Positions 54,143-62,605 of a DNA stretch of 64,000 nucleotides are shown piece after piece. How positions within the stretch are numbered: position 1 is the stretch's first letter; every line of letters starts with the position of its first letter. The DNA lies in NCBI GenBank assembly GCA_014654705.1, contig JACVZY010000051.1, forward strand, positions 248,001 through 312,000. The letters are read 5' to 3'. Below the pieces are notes generated by a model. It had not been told where the DNA came from. It ran no database searches and saw only the letters and a program-made list of their open reading frames with translations. The stretch is from Ignavibacteria bacterium. Lineage in GTDB: Bacteria; Bacteroidota; Ignavibacteria; Kapaibacteriales; UBA4661. Both the position numbers and the translations under genes were made by a program.

Positions 54143-54709
54143 ATGCAAAAAAAACTTTTCACTATCATCGCGTTCACCGAAAACCGCATCGGGCTTCTGA
54201 ATCGCATCACGATTATCTTCACGCGGCGGCATATCAATATCGAATCGCTCACCACCAGTGAATGTGAAGTCGAAGGTGTTCACCGCTTTACGATTACCAC
54301 GCGCACGACCAAAGAGCGTGCCGTAAAAGTGGTACAGCAAATTGATAAACTCGTGGAAGTTATCAAAGCCTCGCTGCACGAGGAAGAAGAAACCGTGTAT
54401 CAGGAACTTGCTCTTTACAAAGTGGATGCACGGCAAATTGCTGAAAATGGCTTGTTTACGGCGTTCCTGAACACGATAAAAAAATATGATGCGCATATTC
54501 AAACGGCAACCGATGATTACATTATCATTGAAAAAGTCGGCAGGCGCGTTGAAGTCTTTATGCTACTTGATGCACTGAAGGAATATCACGTGCTGGAATT
54601 TGCCAAGTCCGGCAGAGTAGCCATGACACGCTCGGCAAACGACCTCGATCAATACCTACGCGATGTGGAAGCTCGCGTGGCAGAGGAAGCGCATGAAGTT
54701 GGCGTATAG
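54143..54709 (+). CDS. ilvN: Acetolactate synthase small (regulatory) subunit
   Basis: The valine-binding regulatory subunit of acetolactate synthase. The 188-residue protein opens with an ACT domain (FTIIAFTENRIGLLNRITIIFTRRHINIESLTTSE) and continues with the ALS_ss_C part (TEYVTVYQEL-like segment ETVYQELALYKVDARQ, and DDYIIIEKVGRRVEVFMLLDALKEYHVLEFAKSGRVAMTRS). It begins 70 bp after ilvB. Feedback inhibition by valine is therefore expected in addition to attenuation. Confidence 0.95.
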   Translation: MQKKLFTIIAFTENRIGLLNRITIIFTRRHINIESLTTSECEVEGVHRFTITTRTTKERAVKVVQQIDKLVEVIKASLHEEEETVYQELALYKVDARQIAENGLFTAFLNTIKKYDAHIQTATDDYIIIEKVGRRVEVFMLLDALKEYHVLEFAKSGRVAMTRSANDLDQYLRDVEARVAEEAHEVGV

Positions 54710-54713
54710 GAAG

Positions 54714-54743
54714 TTTGCTGTTTCTTAAAAATTTCTATATTTA
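54714..54743 (+). promoter_or_regulatory. Candidate internal promoter of ilvC
   Basis: TTTG (54714-54717), 18 bp, TATATTTA (54736-54743), 7 of 8 to TAnnTTTG, in the 134-bp gap after ilvN. ilvC could thus be expressed apart from the attenuated part. Confidence 0.4.
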
Positions 54744-54843
54744 GGACGAAATTTCGTATCATAACGAACTTTATTTGTTGATGATACTGACAGACATTAC
54801 TTATAATTCTTTACTTTTCAAAAATTTCAGAGAGATTGTATTT

Positions 54844-55893
54844 ATGGCAAAACTTAATTTCGGTGGCGTGGAAGAAAATGTCGTTACACGCGAGGAATTT
54901 CCGCTTGCAAAAGCGCAAGAAATCTTGAAAGATGAAGTCGTCGCTGTCATTGGCTACGGCGTACAAGGTCCCGGGCAGGCGCTCAATCAAAAAGATAATG
55001 GCATTAATGTCATCGTCGGGCAGCGCCAAAATTCAAAATCGTGGGATAAAGCTGTTGCAGACGGCTTTGTGCCTGGCAAAACACTTTTCTCACCGGAAGA
55101 AGCGGCAGAGAAAGGCACGATTATATGCTATCTGCTCTCCGATGCGGCGCAGATTGCTATGTGGCCCACCATTAAAAAACATCTTACCAAGGGGAAGGCG
55201 CTCTATTTCTCGCACGGCTTCGGTATTACCTATAAAGAGCAGACCGGTATCATTCCGCCGGACGATGTGGACGTAATCTTGGTTGCGCCCAAAGGCTCCG
55301 GTACGTCGCTTCGTCGCTTGTTTGTGGCGGGTCGTGGTTTGAATTCAAGCTATGCAATTTTCCAAGATGCCACCGGACGCGCTAAAGATCGCACCATTGC
55401 GCTCGGTATTGCCGTGGGGTCGGGTTACTTGTTTGAAACTGATTTCAAAAAAGAAGTCTATTCCGATCTTACAGGCGAGCGCGGTACGCTTATGGGCGCT
55501 ATACAGGGCATCTTCGAGGCGCAATACAATGTGCTTCGTAAACGCGGTCATACACCGTCGGAAGCATTCAACGAAACCGTCGAAGAACTGACGCAAAGCC
55601 TCATGCCACTTGTGGCAGAAAACGGTATGGACTGGATGTACGCAAACTGCTCCACTACCGCACAGCGTGGCGCTTTGGATTGGAAAAATAAATTCCGCGA
55701 TGCCGTTGCGCCAGTGATGGAAGACCTCTACGAGAGCGTTGCGACGGGCAAAGAAGCAGCTCGTTCCATTGCGACGAATAGTCAGCCCGATTACCGTGAA
55801 AAATTGGACGCGGAGCTTGCGGAATTGCGTGATTCGGAGATGTGGCAAGCGGGGAAAACTGTTCGCAGTTTGCGCCCTGAAAACAAGAAGTAA
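54844..55893 (+). CDS. ilvC: Ketol-acid reductoisomerase
   Basis: It isomerises and reduces acetolactate or acetohydroxybutyrate. The 349-residue protein has the NAD(P)-binding motif (VAVIGYGVQGPGQALNQKDNG; the cofactor loop is VGQRQNSKSWDKA), the catalytic part (FSHGFGITYKEQ, VDVILVAPKGSGTSLRRLF) and the metal site (SDLTGERGTLMGAIQGIFEAQYNVL with the conserved Asp and Glu pair, and EELTQSLMPLVAENGMDWMYANCSTTAQRGALDW). The ATG at 54844 starts the conserved region. A terminator closes the operon. Confidence 0.96.
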   Translation: MAKLNFGGVEENVVTREEFPLAKAQEILKDEVVAVIGYGVQGPGQALNQKDNGINVIVGQRQNSKSWDKAVADGFVPGKTLFSPEEAAEKGTIICYLLSDAAQIAMWPTIKKHLTKGKALYFSHGFGITYKEQTGIIPPDDVDVILVAPKGSGTSLRRLFVAGRGLNSSYAIFQDATGRAKDRTIALGIAVGSGYLFETDFKKEVYSDLTGERGTLMGAIQGIFEAQYNVLRKRGHTPSEAFNETVEELTQSLMPLVAENGMDWMYANCSTTAQRGALDWKNKFRDAVAPVMEDLYESVATGKEAARSIATNSQPDYREKLDAELAELRDSEMWQAGKTVRSLRPENKK

Positions 55894-55923
55894 TGCGGCT
55901 TCGTCCGTGAATGATTTGGAAAT

Positions 55924-55971
55924 GTCTGTGCTGCGGCGTTAGATTGCGTCTTGCAGCACAGACTTTTTTTT
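55924..55971 (+). terminator. Terminator of the ilv operon
   Basis: GTCTGTGCTGC (55924-55934) pairs perfectly with GCAGCACAGAC (55953-55963), 11 bp, followed by eight T. Confidence 0.9.
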
Positions 55972-56015
55972 GGGAATTATACAATTATTTTACTTTAACC
56001 ATTTGAGGAACAACA

Positions 56016-57119
56016 ATGATTTGGCGTTGCGATTTAGTACCCCAATACGAAGCATACAAAAGTGAAATTGACGCTGCTATTCAGCAAGTTCTCATGTCCG
56101 GCAGATATGTTCTGGCGGAAAACGTCGCGGCTTTTGAACAAGAATTTTCTGATTATGTCGGCGTGAAGCACAGCGTGGGCGTCAATAGCGGCACCGATGC
56201 GCTCATGATGCCGCTCTGGATGTGCGGTATTGAGCGGGGCGACGAGGTTATCACGACACCGTTTACTGCTATTCCTACCTTTTCCGCCATCCGTCACATC
56301 GGCGCAAAACCTATCTTTCTCGACCTTGAGCCGGATACATTCCTAATGAATCTGGAGCACTTACGCAGTAAAATCACCGAGCGCACCAAAGCTATCGTGC
56401 CTGTGCATTTGTTTGGTAATGCTGTTGATGTAGAGCAGATTCGGGATATCGTTGGTAACGATATGTTCATTGTTGAGGATTGCGCACAGTCGCACGGCGC
56501 AAAGGTTCGTGGCAAGATGACAGGTTCAATGGGGAACTTCGCAGCATTTAGCTTCTACCCGACCAAAAATCTTGGTGCCTACGGCGACGGCGGTTTGGTG
56601 GCAACCAACGACAAAGAAGCTGCCGACCTGATGAAAAAACGCCGAATGTACGGCATGATTAGCAAAGATGAATTTGTTACCGACGGCATCAACACTCGCT
56701 TGGACGAACTGCAAGCTGCTATTCTCCGCGTGAAACTGCGCCACTTGGACGCAATGAACAAACGCCGTCAAGAGCTTGCCGCTATTTATGCCGACTTGCT
56801 ACCGAAAGAACACATCAAACCACAGGCAGTCCGCGAGGGTATTGAATCTGTATGGCACGTGTACAGCGCCACCGTGAGCGGTCGCCGCGATGAACTTTTG
56901 CAATTCCTCGAAGCACGTGGCATTCAGGCAAATGTCTATTATCCAATGCCGACGACCAAGCAAAAAGGCTACATTGCGGCTTTTGGTGATAATGCACCTG
57001 TGCTGCCCGTAACGGAGCATCTTTCCAAACATATCATTGCGCTGCCATTTTATCCCGAAATGGAAGTCAAAACGATGGAAACGGTTGCTAAAGCAATTCG
57101 TGAGTTTTACGGGGTATAA
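56016..57119 (+). CDS. DegT/DnrJ/EryC1/StrS-family sugar aminotransferase
   Basis: A PLP enzyme that transfers an amino group to a keto-sugar of an NDP-sugar. The 367-residue protein has the family signature (GVNSGTDALMMPLWMCGIERGDEVITTPFTAIPTFSAI), the PLP-contacting DCAQSHGA, and the catalytic Lys in SFYPTKNLGAYGDGG. The preceding GAGGAAC is a fair ribosome binding site. Downstream lie an LpxD-like acyltransferase and a glycosyltransferase, so it may make an amino sugar for lipid A or a surface glycan, as in the GnnA/GnnB pathway; this is inference. Confidence 0.92.
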   Translation: MIWRCDLVPQYEAYKSEIDAAIQQVLMSGRYVLAENVAAFEQEFSDYVGVKHSVGVNSGTDALMMPLWMCGIERGDEVITTPFTAIPTFSAIRHIGAKPIFLDLEPDTFLMNLEHLRSKITERTKAIVPVHLFGNAVDVEQIRDIVGNDMFIVEDCAQSHGAKVRGKMTGSMGNFAAFSFYPTKNLGAYGDGGLVATNDKEAADLMKKRRMYGMISKDEFVTDGINTRLDELQAAILRVKLRHLDAMNKRRQELAAIYADLLPKEHIKPQAVREGIESVWHVYSATVSGRRDELLQFLEARGIQANVYYPMPTTKQKGYIAAFGDNAPVLPVTEHLSKHIIALPFYPEMEVKTMETVAKAIREFYGV

Positions 57120-57139
57120 ATAAATATTTGGAGGCATTT

Positions 57140-57946
57140 ATGGAAGAACCACGTGTAATGGAAGCAAGCGTCGCCGATTATGGCTACGTCCCGGAAATTA
57201 TCCACGAACTCGACATTAGTCATATCGAAACGGAGGACGGCAAGCCTTTGGACAATACATTTTCTGAGCGCCAGCAGCATTTGTTGGTGGACGCTCTTCA
57301 TGCTTCATGGCAGCCGCCAAAGAACAAACCGTTTGTGGCGCTTTCTAATGTCGGACTCTTCTACGGTCTCCATATGCCGCCAGTCGTGCCGGATTTTATG
57401 CTTAGTCTAGGCGTACATTTCCCGCAAAATGCGTGGGAAAAGCATAACCGCGCCTATTTCACATGGGAATATGGCAAACTGCCGGAATTGGTGGTAGAAA
57501 TTGTCTCCAATGTTCGCGGCAATGAATTGGACGACAAACTCGACCGTTATGCTTTTATCGGCATTAGGAACTATCTCGTGTTTGACCCGGCTGGACATTA
57601 TGGTCAAGACATCCTCCGTCTGTTTGTTTTGGATAATAACGAATATCATCGTTCAGACGACCTGACGTTCCAAGGCTTAGACCTTTGCTGCACCTTGTGG
57701 GAAGGCACATACAACAGTATGACCGACACATGGTTGCGCTGGGCTGCGCCGGACGGGAGTTTGCTTCTCACAAGTGCAGAACGCGCAGAACACGAGCGGG
57801 AACGCGCAGAACATGAGCGTGAACGTGCAGAACATGAGCGGGAACGCGCAGAAGAAGCCTTTGCTATTGCCACTGAAGAGCGCAGGCGTGCGGAGCGATT
57901 AGCAGAAAAACTTCGCGCGCTAGGTATTAATCCCGAAGAGGTATAG
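57140..57946 (+). CDS. Uma2-family (DUF820) PD-(D/E)XK protein with a heptad tail
   Basis: A 268-residue Uma2 protein. The nuclease core shows the expected active-site residues: VPDFMLSLG (D), LPELVVEIVSN (E) and DDKLDRYAFIGI (K). The fold is that of restriction-like nucleases; the role of Uma2 proteins is still debated. The C-terminal 50 residues hold a charged repeat of seven residues, three copies in tandem (AEHERER), a likely coiled coil. GGAGG lies 5 bp upstream of the ATG at 57140; the TTG at 57128 was rejected. It begins 20 bp after the aminotransferase, and an LpxD-like gene follows after 4 bp, so the three are probably one transcript. Confidence 0.85.
   Translation: MEEPRVMEASVADYGYVPEIIHELDISHIETEDGKPLDNTFSERQQHLLVDALHASWQPPKNKPFVALSNVGLFYGLHMPPVVPDFMLSLGVHFPQNAWEKHNRAYFTWEYGKLPELVVEIVSNVRGNELDDKLDRYAFIGIRNYLVFDPAGHYGQDILRLFVLDNNEYHRSDDLTFQGLDLCCTLWEGTYNSMTDTWLRWAAPDGSLLLTSAERAEHERERAEHERERAEHERERAEEAFAIATEERRRAERLAEKLRALGINPEEV
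57785..57847 (+). repeat. Three 21-bp tandem repeats in the Uma2 gene
   Basis: Three copies of a 21-bp unit beginning GCAGAACACGAGCGGGAACG (57785, 57806, 57827), encoding AEHERER each, with 1-3 base differences between copies. Copy number could vary between strains without a frameshift. Confidence 0.8.
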
Positions 57947-57950
57947 CGTC

Positions 57951-58862
57951 ATGCACCTTTCAGAACTTTCAGCATGGAATAGCCGCATTGAAACCGTTCA
58001 CAATGCGGCGTTTTATGCTTTAACCTTTGATGTCCGCAATTTGCTCCCGAACACGCTTACCTACTGCGGTGGAGTGCGTTATCTGGAACGTGCGCTTGCG
58101 GAAGAGCGCATTACTTCAGTGTTGACGACGCGCAGCGCACTGGAAGAATATTTGAAAACCGCATCTCTTCCTGCGGGCAAAGGTATTGCTGTTTCAGATG
58201 CGCCAAGAGCGGATTTTTTTGCTTTCCATAATTATCTTGCCAGCGAAACCGATTTTTACACTCGCCCGAACGAATCCAGTATTGGCGAGGGCTGTACGAT
58301 TGGGAAATTGGCAAGTATTGATGCGCACAATGTTGTCATTGGTCGTAACGTCGTCATCGAAGACTTTGTGCGGATTGGCGCAAATACGACGATTGGCGAC
58401 GGCACAATTATTCGCGCCGGCACGGTTATTGGCGGCGATGGCTTCCAGTTTATGCGCTTGCCGGACAGTATTGGGAAAGTTGCTCATGCGGGCGGTGTTC
58501 GCATTGGCGAAGGCGTGGAACTACAAGCACATTGCATGATTGACAAACACATCTTCGGCGGCGATACGCTTATTGGGGATGACACCAAACTCGCCGATGG
58601 CGCTCACGTGGCGCATTGCGCGAAAGTTGGCGCTCGGTGCTTAGTGGCGGCGGGAGCGATTATTTTGGGCAGCACGATTGTTGGGGATGATGTGTGGATT
58701 GGTCCCGGTGCAATTATTTCCAACGAACTTGATGTGGGCGACAAAGCATTCATCACGCTTGGAGCAGTGGTAACGCGGAACGTAGCACAAGGAGAGAAGG
58801 TGAGCGGCAATTTTGCGATTCCTCATGCACGATTTTTGGAACAACTCAAAGCGATTCGTTGA
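57951..58862 (+). CDS. LpxD-like acyltransferase with left-handed beta-helix
   Basis: A 303-residue protein: about 100 residues of uridine-binding-type N-terminal domain, then at least eight hexapeptide repeats (IGEGCTIGKLASID, IGRNVVIEDFVRIGANTTIGDGTIIRAGTVIGGDGFQF and on to VGARCLVAAGAIILGSTIVGDDVWIGPGAII). The GGDGFQF and HIFGGDTLIGDD segments resemble LpxD, which N-acylates UDP-3-O-acyl-glucosamine in lipid A synthesis. The canonical catalytic His motif of LpxD is not clear, so it may act on another amino sugar, perhaps the product of the aminotransferase two genes upstream. Confidence 0.8.
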   Translation: MHLSELSAWNSRIETVHNAAFYALTFDVRNLLPNTLTYCGGVRYLERALAEERITSVLTTRSALEEYLKTASLPAGKGIAVSDAPRADFFAFHNYLASETDFYTRPNESSIGEGCTIGKLASIDAHNVVIGRNVVIEDFVRIGANTTIGDGTIIRAGTVIGGDGFQFMRLPDSIGKVAHAGGVRIGEGVELQAHCMIDKHIFGGDTLIGDDTKLADGAHVAHCAKVGARCLVAAGAIILGSTIVGDDVWIGPGAIISNELDVGDKAFITLGAVVTRNVAQGEKVSGNFAIPHARFLEQLKAIR

Positions 58863-58940
58863 CGGTATTTTCCCAAGTTTCCGTATGTTTGTGTTCTTTG
58901 TTCTCAACTATCTTTCATCTGTTGATTTTTACTGTGTTGC

Positions 58941-59663
58941 ATGAGCCAGAACGCTATGAGCCAAACCACTACCTCCCTGTCCGTTATTATTCCGGTGTAC
59001 AACGAAGTCGAACTTCTTGGTGATGCCGTCAGGCAGATAGATTCTTTCGTCGCGCGCCATTTTGCGGAATATGAAATTGTCATTATTGAAAGTGGCAGCA
59101 CCGACGGCACGGGTGTGCTGTGCGACAACTTGGCGACAGAACTTGCCTCGGTGCGAGTGATTCACGAAGGCGGACGAAACGGTTTCGGCTCTGCGCTCAA
59201 GCGCGGCTATAAAGAAGCCACCAAAGATTGGGTCTGGTTTGTTACTGCCGATACGCCGTTCCCGTTGGAATCTATCGTGGAGGCGCAAAAACTATTCCCG
59301 CACTACGATTGCATTTTGAGCTATCGCTCGGAAGATACGCGCAAAAGTTTTTTCCGCAAGATACAATCGGTCGTCTATAATACGCTGGTGAAAACTGTGC
59401 TGGGACTGCGTGTAAAGCACGTCAATTCTGCCTTCAAAGTCTTCAAGCGCGAAGTGATTCAGTCCTTGCCGCTTATTTCCAATGGTTGGTTTATTGATGC
59501 CGAAACGCTGTATTGGCTCACTCAGCGTAAAGTACGCTATACCGAAATTCCTGTGCCACTGATTGACCGCACGGGCGGACACTCCACGATTACCCTTTCT
59601 ACGCCGCTTACACTCTTGAAAGAGTTACAGCGCTTTTTGCAAGAACGCAAAAAGTTTTTGTGA
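58941..59663 (+). CDS. Family 2 glycosyltransferase
   Basis: A 240-residue soluble GT-A enzyme: LSVIIPVYNEVELLGDAV opens it, EIVIIESGSTDGTGVLCDNL, FGSALKRGYKEATKDWVWFVTADTPFPLES hold the nucleotide-sugar and metal sites (the DxD reads TAD), followed by VNSAFKVFKREVI and WFIDAETLYWLTQR. No membrane segment. The sugar is unknown. It starts 78 bp after the LpxD-like gene. ATG 58956, five codons in, is also possible. Confidence 0.87.
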   Translation: MSQNAMSQTTTSLSVIIPVYNEVELLGDAVRQIDSFVARHFAEYEIVIIESGSTDGTGVLCDNLATELASVRVIHEGGRNGFGSALKRGYKEATKDWVWFVTADTPFPLESIVEAQKLFPHYDCILSYRSEDTRKSFFRKIQSVVYNTLVKTVLGLRVKHVNSAFKVFKREVIQSLPLISNGWFIDAETLYWLTQRKVRYTEIPVPLIDRTGGHSTITLSTPLTLLKELQRFLQERKKFL

Positions 59664-59856
59664 TGCTCCTCCGTTTATCCTATACCATTTTCGGGGGACG
59701 TGCTTCACGAAAGGCAAGGATAAAAATTGTGCGTTCTGAGACTTGGCAAAGAAGATACAGCAAACGGGCTGAAGTCGTCTTGTGCTACTGATTTTAGTAG
59801 TGCTTCTGTGCGTGACTGAGATCATAAAGCAAAAATACCTTTCCGGCTAAATCTAA

Positions 59857-60039
59857 GTGGAACTATTGGTTCTCTACAATGCACTTGGGCAAGAGGTTAG
59901 AACGATTGCGAATGAATTCCTTGCAAAAGGGAATCATACAATACCATGTAATGTACAAAATCTGCCGAACGGTATATTTTCCTATCGCCTAACAGTGAAT
60001 GGAAAAATGTTCGTACGCCAAATGGTCATTCTACGCTAG
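59857..60039 (+). pseudogene. Orphan T9SS sorting-domain fragment
   Basis: The 60 residues MELLVLYNALGQEVRTIANE..GIFSYRLTVNGKMFVRQMVILR are a complete T9SS type A C-terminal sorting domain, as found at the end of secreted cargo proteins, without a passenger. The frame opens at a GTG right after a TAA. In the next frame, bases just upstream encode IPFRLNLS, which is the usual beginning of this domain, so a frameshift has split it. The rest of 59664-60092 holds no gene. Confidence 0.6.
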
Positions 60040-60092
60040 ATTCTGTTTACCAACCACACTGTAAATTCAAATACAAAAATCCCAACTACACT

Positions 60093-62369
60093 ATGAAAAA
60101 AATAATATTGTATAATCTCATGGTATTACTCTTTTGGGTAATCATTCTTACAGGTATCGTTTCCCCATCGCTTTGCAATGGACAAGTAACCCAGTGGCAG
60201 CGTTTATCCGGACTGGAAGGTGTTATCTGTACATCTATTGCTGCTAATGACTCCATTACACTTGCAACCGGTTACGCAGGGCTTTATCGCTCAAATAATC
60301 AAGGCGCATCGTGGCAACAAATTCCGTTTGCTTCTGCGCCACAGCGAGGCTTTGTTACTTTGAGCAAGAACGGTACGTTTTTCTTTTTTGCTGATACTGC
60401 GTATCGTTCTACGGATAATGGAAGAACATGGCAATTGATTCCCTCATTACCTAGAAGAATACTTAGCAATCAATATTTTTATCCCCAATCAGGTGCTTTT
60501 ATAGCCTTTAGGACATTTGCCGAACTCAATAATAGTCTTTTTGTAGCTCATTACAACAATACCCTCTATCAATCTATTGATGATGGTGTTACGTGGAAAC
60601 CCTTACCCCCTGCTCCCTCACCCTTGAGTCAATTTACGTCATTAGGAACTATTGTCTTTGCCATAAAAGGGTATGCTATTGGGAACGCTTTGCCCGACGA
60701 TGGGATATTTCAATCAGATGATAATGGCACTACATGGAAAGTAACAAATCAGCGATTTATGGGTAAAAATGTTTCCTCACTGTTAAGCGCTCATGGTAAA
60801 CTTTATGCAAGTGTTGTTGATAGTGTTTATATGAGCTCCGATACCGGAAAAACATGGCGAGGGATAAACTCCGGTTTACCACGAGAAGACCTTAGAGCCA
60901 TGTTACATTTTCATAAAGGCACATTATTTCTAAGCAGAAGATATTCTTATCTAGACACAAGTAGCAGGCTTTTTCGCTTTATAGAGCAAGAATCTCGGTG
61001 GGTCAATGTTCCTGTGCCAACACCGCCTTTTACAACAATGATATTTTCAGGCGTAGCGGGTCCTTTGTTTGTACAGGGATATAATACATTATTCCGGTCT
61101 CTTGATACGGGACGAACATGGCAACCATCAAAAGTCGGTATGGAGGTATTGGCATTTGAAGCACTGGCATCTTCACGCTGGGGGATATTTGCAGGGAGCA
61201 GTGACGGAAACAAAACGTTTTTATCGAAGGATAAAGGACGAACGTGGATTGAAACACGTTACCCTCAAACTGGTTTGGCTCCCGGGCTGGTCAGGATGGC
61301 GTTTTCGCAAGATGTTGGTGTCGGCACAGATCGAAATATAAGTATAGGAACTCAAGACAGTGGGCGGCAGTGGCGAGAAATACCTGAGCCGGTACCACCG
61401 GAACGACCTTCTTTACAACCCATATTTAATGGTTCCGAGGAATTTGCAACTTTTAAGAACACAGTTTTTTGTTCTCGCCCCGTTGATCAAGGTTTTCTTA
61501 TTTTTTCACATGATGGAGGTGCAACATGGAGTACCGAGCCAAGTGATGCTCTCAGGGCATTAGGAGTTCGAGGAACTTATTATATTGTCACAGGCGCAAA
61601 AGATATTGTTTATACATTTGCAAATTCCGGTACGTTTCTATCGCGTGATGAAGGACGGACATGGGAACAACGAAGCCCTAACATTTTTAACAGACCAACG
61701 CAAATTTGGTATTCTGCTTGGGCAGTCAATGATTCTACAGTTTTGGCTTCCAGTTCAACATTGACAAGAAGTTCGGAGAATATTATTTCCCGCGATAGCG
61801 GCAGAACTTGGCGACCTCTTCTCCTACCAAGTGTTGATTCAACCCTTGAGTTACGACAAGTCCTTCATAGCAACCAACGATGGGTGCTACTTGCTTGGAA
61901 ACTTCCTTCGCAGTCCTCTGCACAATCCAGTGTGATTTATTCATCAACCGACCAAGGGCAAACATGGCAAACGGAAAGCACTAATTTACCGAATGGAGCC
62001 ATTTTGGATATTGCACTGGATGGTAATACGCTATTTGTATCCATTCGTGGACTTGGCTTATACCGTACCGACCTCACCACTGTCAGCATCCGCAAAGAGC
62101 CACAAAATACATTACTTTTTTCTTCCCCAGCCCCCAACCCCAGCACCGACTACACCGACCTCGCCTTCACGCTCCCGCGCGCCGCACAAGCGGGCGTAAC
62201 GCTCTACTCCACCTTCGGCACAGAGGTATGGCGCAGTGAGAGCGCAACCATGAGCGCAGGAGAGCAGCATATACGCATAGACACACGGCATCTGCCTACG
62301 GGCGTGTATGCGTACCGCCTTATGGTGGATGGGGTGAGCAGTGTGGGAAGAATAGTGGTGGTGCGGTAG
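60093..62369 (+). CDS. Secreted T9SS cargo protein with many Asp-box (BNR) repeats
   Basis: A 758-residue exported protein. After a signal peptide (YNLMVLLFWVIILTGIVSPSLCNG) it has about a dozen Asp-box repeats of the form S-x-D-x-G-x-T-W (YRSTDNGRTWQ, YQSIDDGVTWK, YMSSDTGKTWR, FLSRDEGRTWE, YSSTDQGQTWQ), typical of sialidase- or sortilin-like beta propellers. The last 90 residues (SPAPNPSTDYTDLAF onward, ending GVSSVGRIVVVR) are a T9SS sorting domain. Enzymatic motifs are not evident. The tail is far richer in G+C than the body (41 of 60 bases in 62161-62220 against 17 of 60 in 60901-60960). Confidence 0.85.
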   Translation: MKKIILYNLMVLLFWVIILTGIVSPSLCNGQVTQWQRLSGLEGVICTSIAANDSITLATGYAGLYRSNNQGASWQQIPFASAPQRGFVTLSKNGTFFFFADTAYRSTDNGRTWQLIPSLPRRILSNQYFYPQSGAFIAFRTFAELNNSLFVAHYNNTLYQSIDDGVTWKPLPPAPSPLSQFTSLGTIVFAIKGYAIGNALPDDGIFQSDDNGTTWKVTNQRFMGKNVSSLLSAHGKLYASVVDSVYMSSDTGKTWRGINSGLPREDLRAMLHFHKGTLFLSRRYSYLDTSSRLFRFIEQESRWVNVPVPTPPFTTMIFSGVAGPLFVQGYNTLFRSLDTGRTWQPSKVGMEVLAFEALASSRWGIFAGSSDGNKTFLSKDKGRTWIETRYPQTGLAPGLVRMAFSQDVGVGTDRNISIGTQDSGRQWREIPEPVPPERPSLQPIFNGSEEFATFKNTVFCSRPVDQGFLIFSHDGGATWSTEPSDALRALGVRGTYYIVTGAKDIVYTFANSGTFLSRDEGRTWEQRSPNIFNRPTQIWYSAWAVNDSTVLASSSTLTRSSENIISRDSGRTWRPLLLPSVDSTLELRQVLHSNQRWVLLAWKLPSQSSAQSSVIYSSTDQGQTWQTESTNLPNGAILDIALDGNTLFVSIRGLGLYRTDLTTVSIRKEPQNTLLFSSPAPNPSTDYTDLAFTLPRAAQAGVTLYSTFGTEVWRSESATMSAGEQHIRIDTRHLPTGVYAYRLMVDGVSSVGRIVVVR

Positions 62370-62412
62370 AGAATTCGTTTTGTTGCTCCGATAACGACCT
62401 CCCAAAAAAAAT

Positions 62413-62466
62413 GCCAAGCAAAATCCGTTCCAATTATTTGTTGGTAGCGGTTTTTGCTTGGCTTTT
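62413..62466 (+). terminator. Terminator-like hairpin after the Asp-box gene
   Basis: GCCAAGCAAAA..CCG (62413-62427) pairs with CGG..TTTTGCTTGGC (62448-62462), followed by TTTT. Confidence 0.75.
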
Positions 62467-62523
62467 ATGTGTTTTTTTTGCATTTTCGTAATTGAGCGAT
62501 ATGTCTATGCAAAATCCGTTCCA
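62418..62523 (+). repeat. 15-bp direct repeat before rpoN
   Basis: GCAAAATCCGTTCCA occurs at 62418-62432 and 62509-62523; similarity extends about 6 bases further (ATTATTTG against TATTTG). The second copy lies 83 bp before rpoN. Confidence 0.5.
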
Positions 62524-62605
62524 TATTTGCCCGCTATCCGTCCTGCACTACTTTCACATAAGCAACTATCGTTTTTTTTAGCATAATGAGAAAGCGTCAA
62601 TAATT

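Noticed and set aside
57785-57847. CRISPR-like repeats
   Set aside because: The units are contiguous with no spacers and encode a heptad repeat in a protein.
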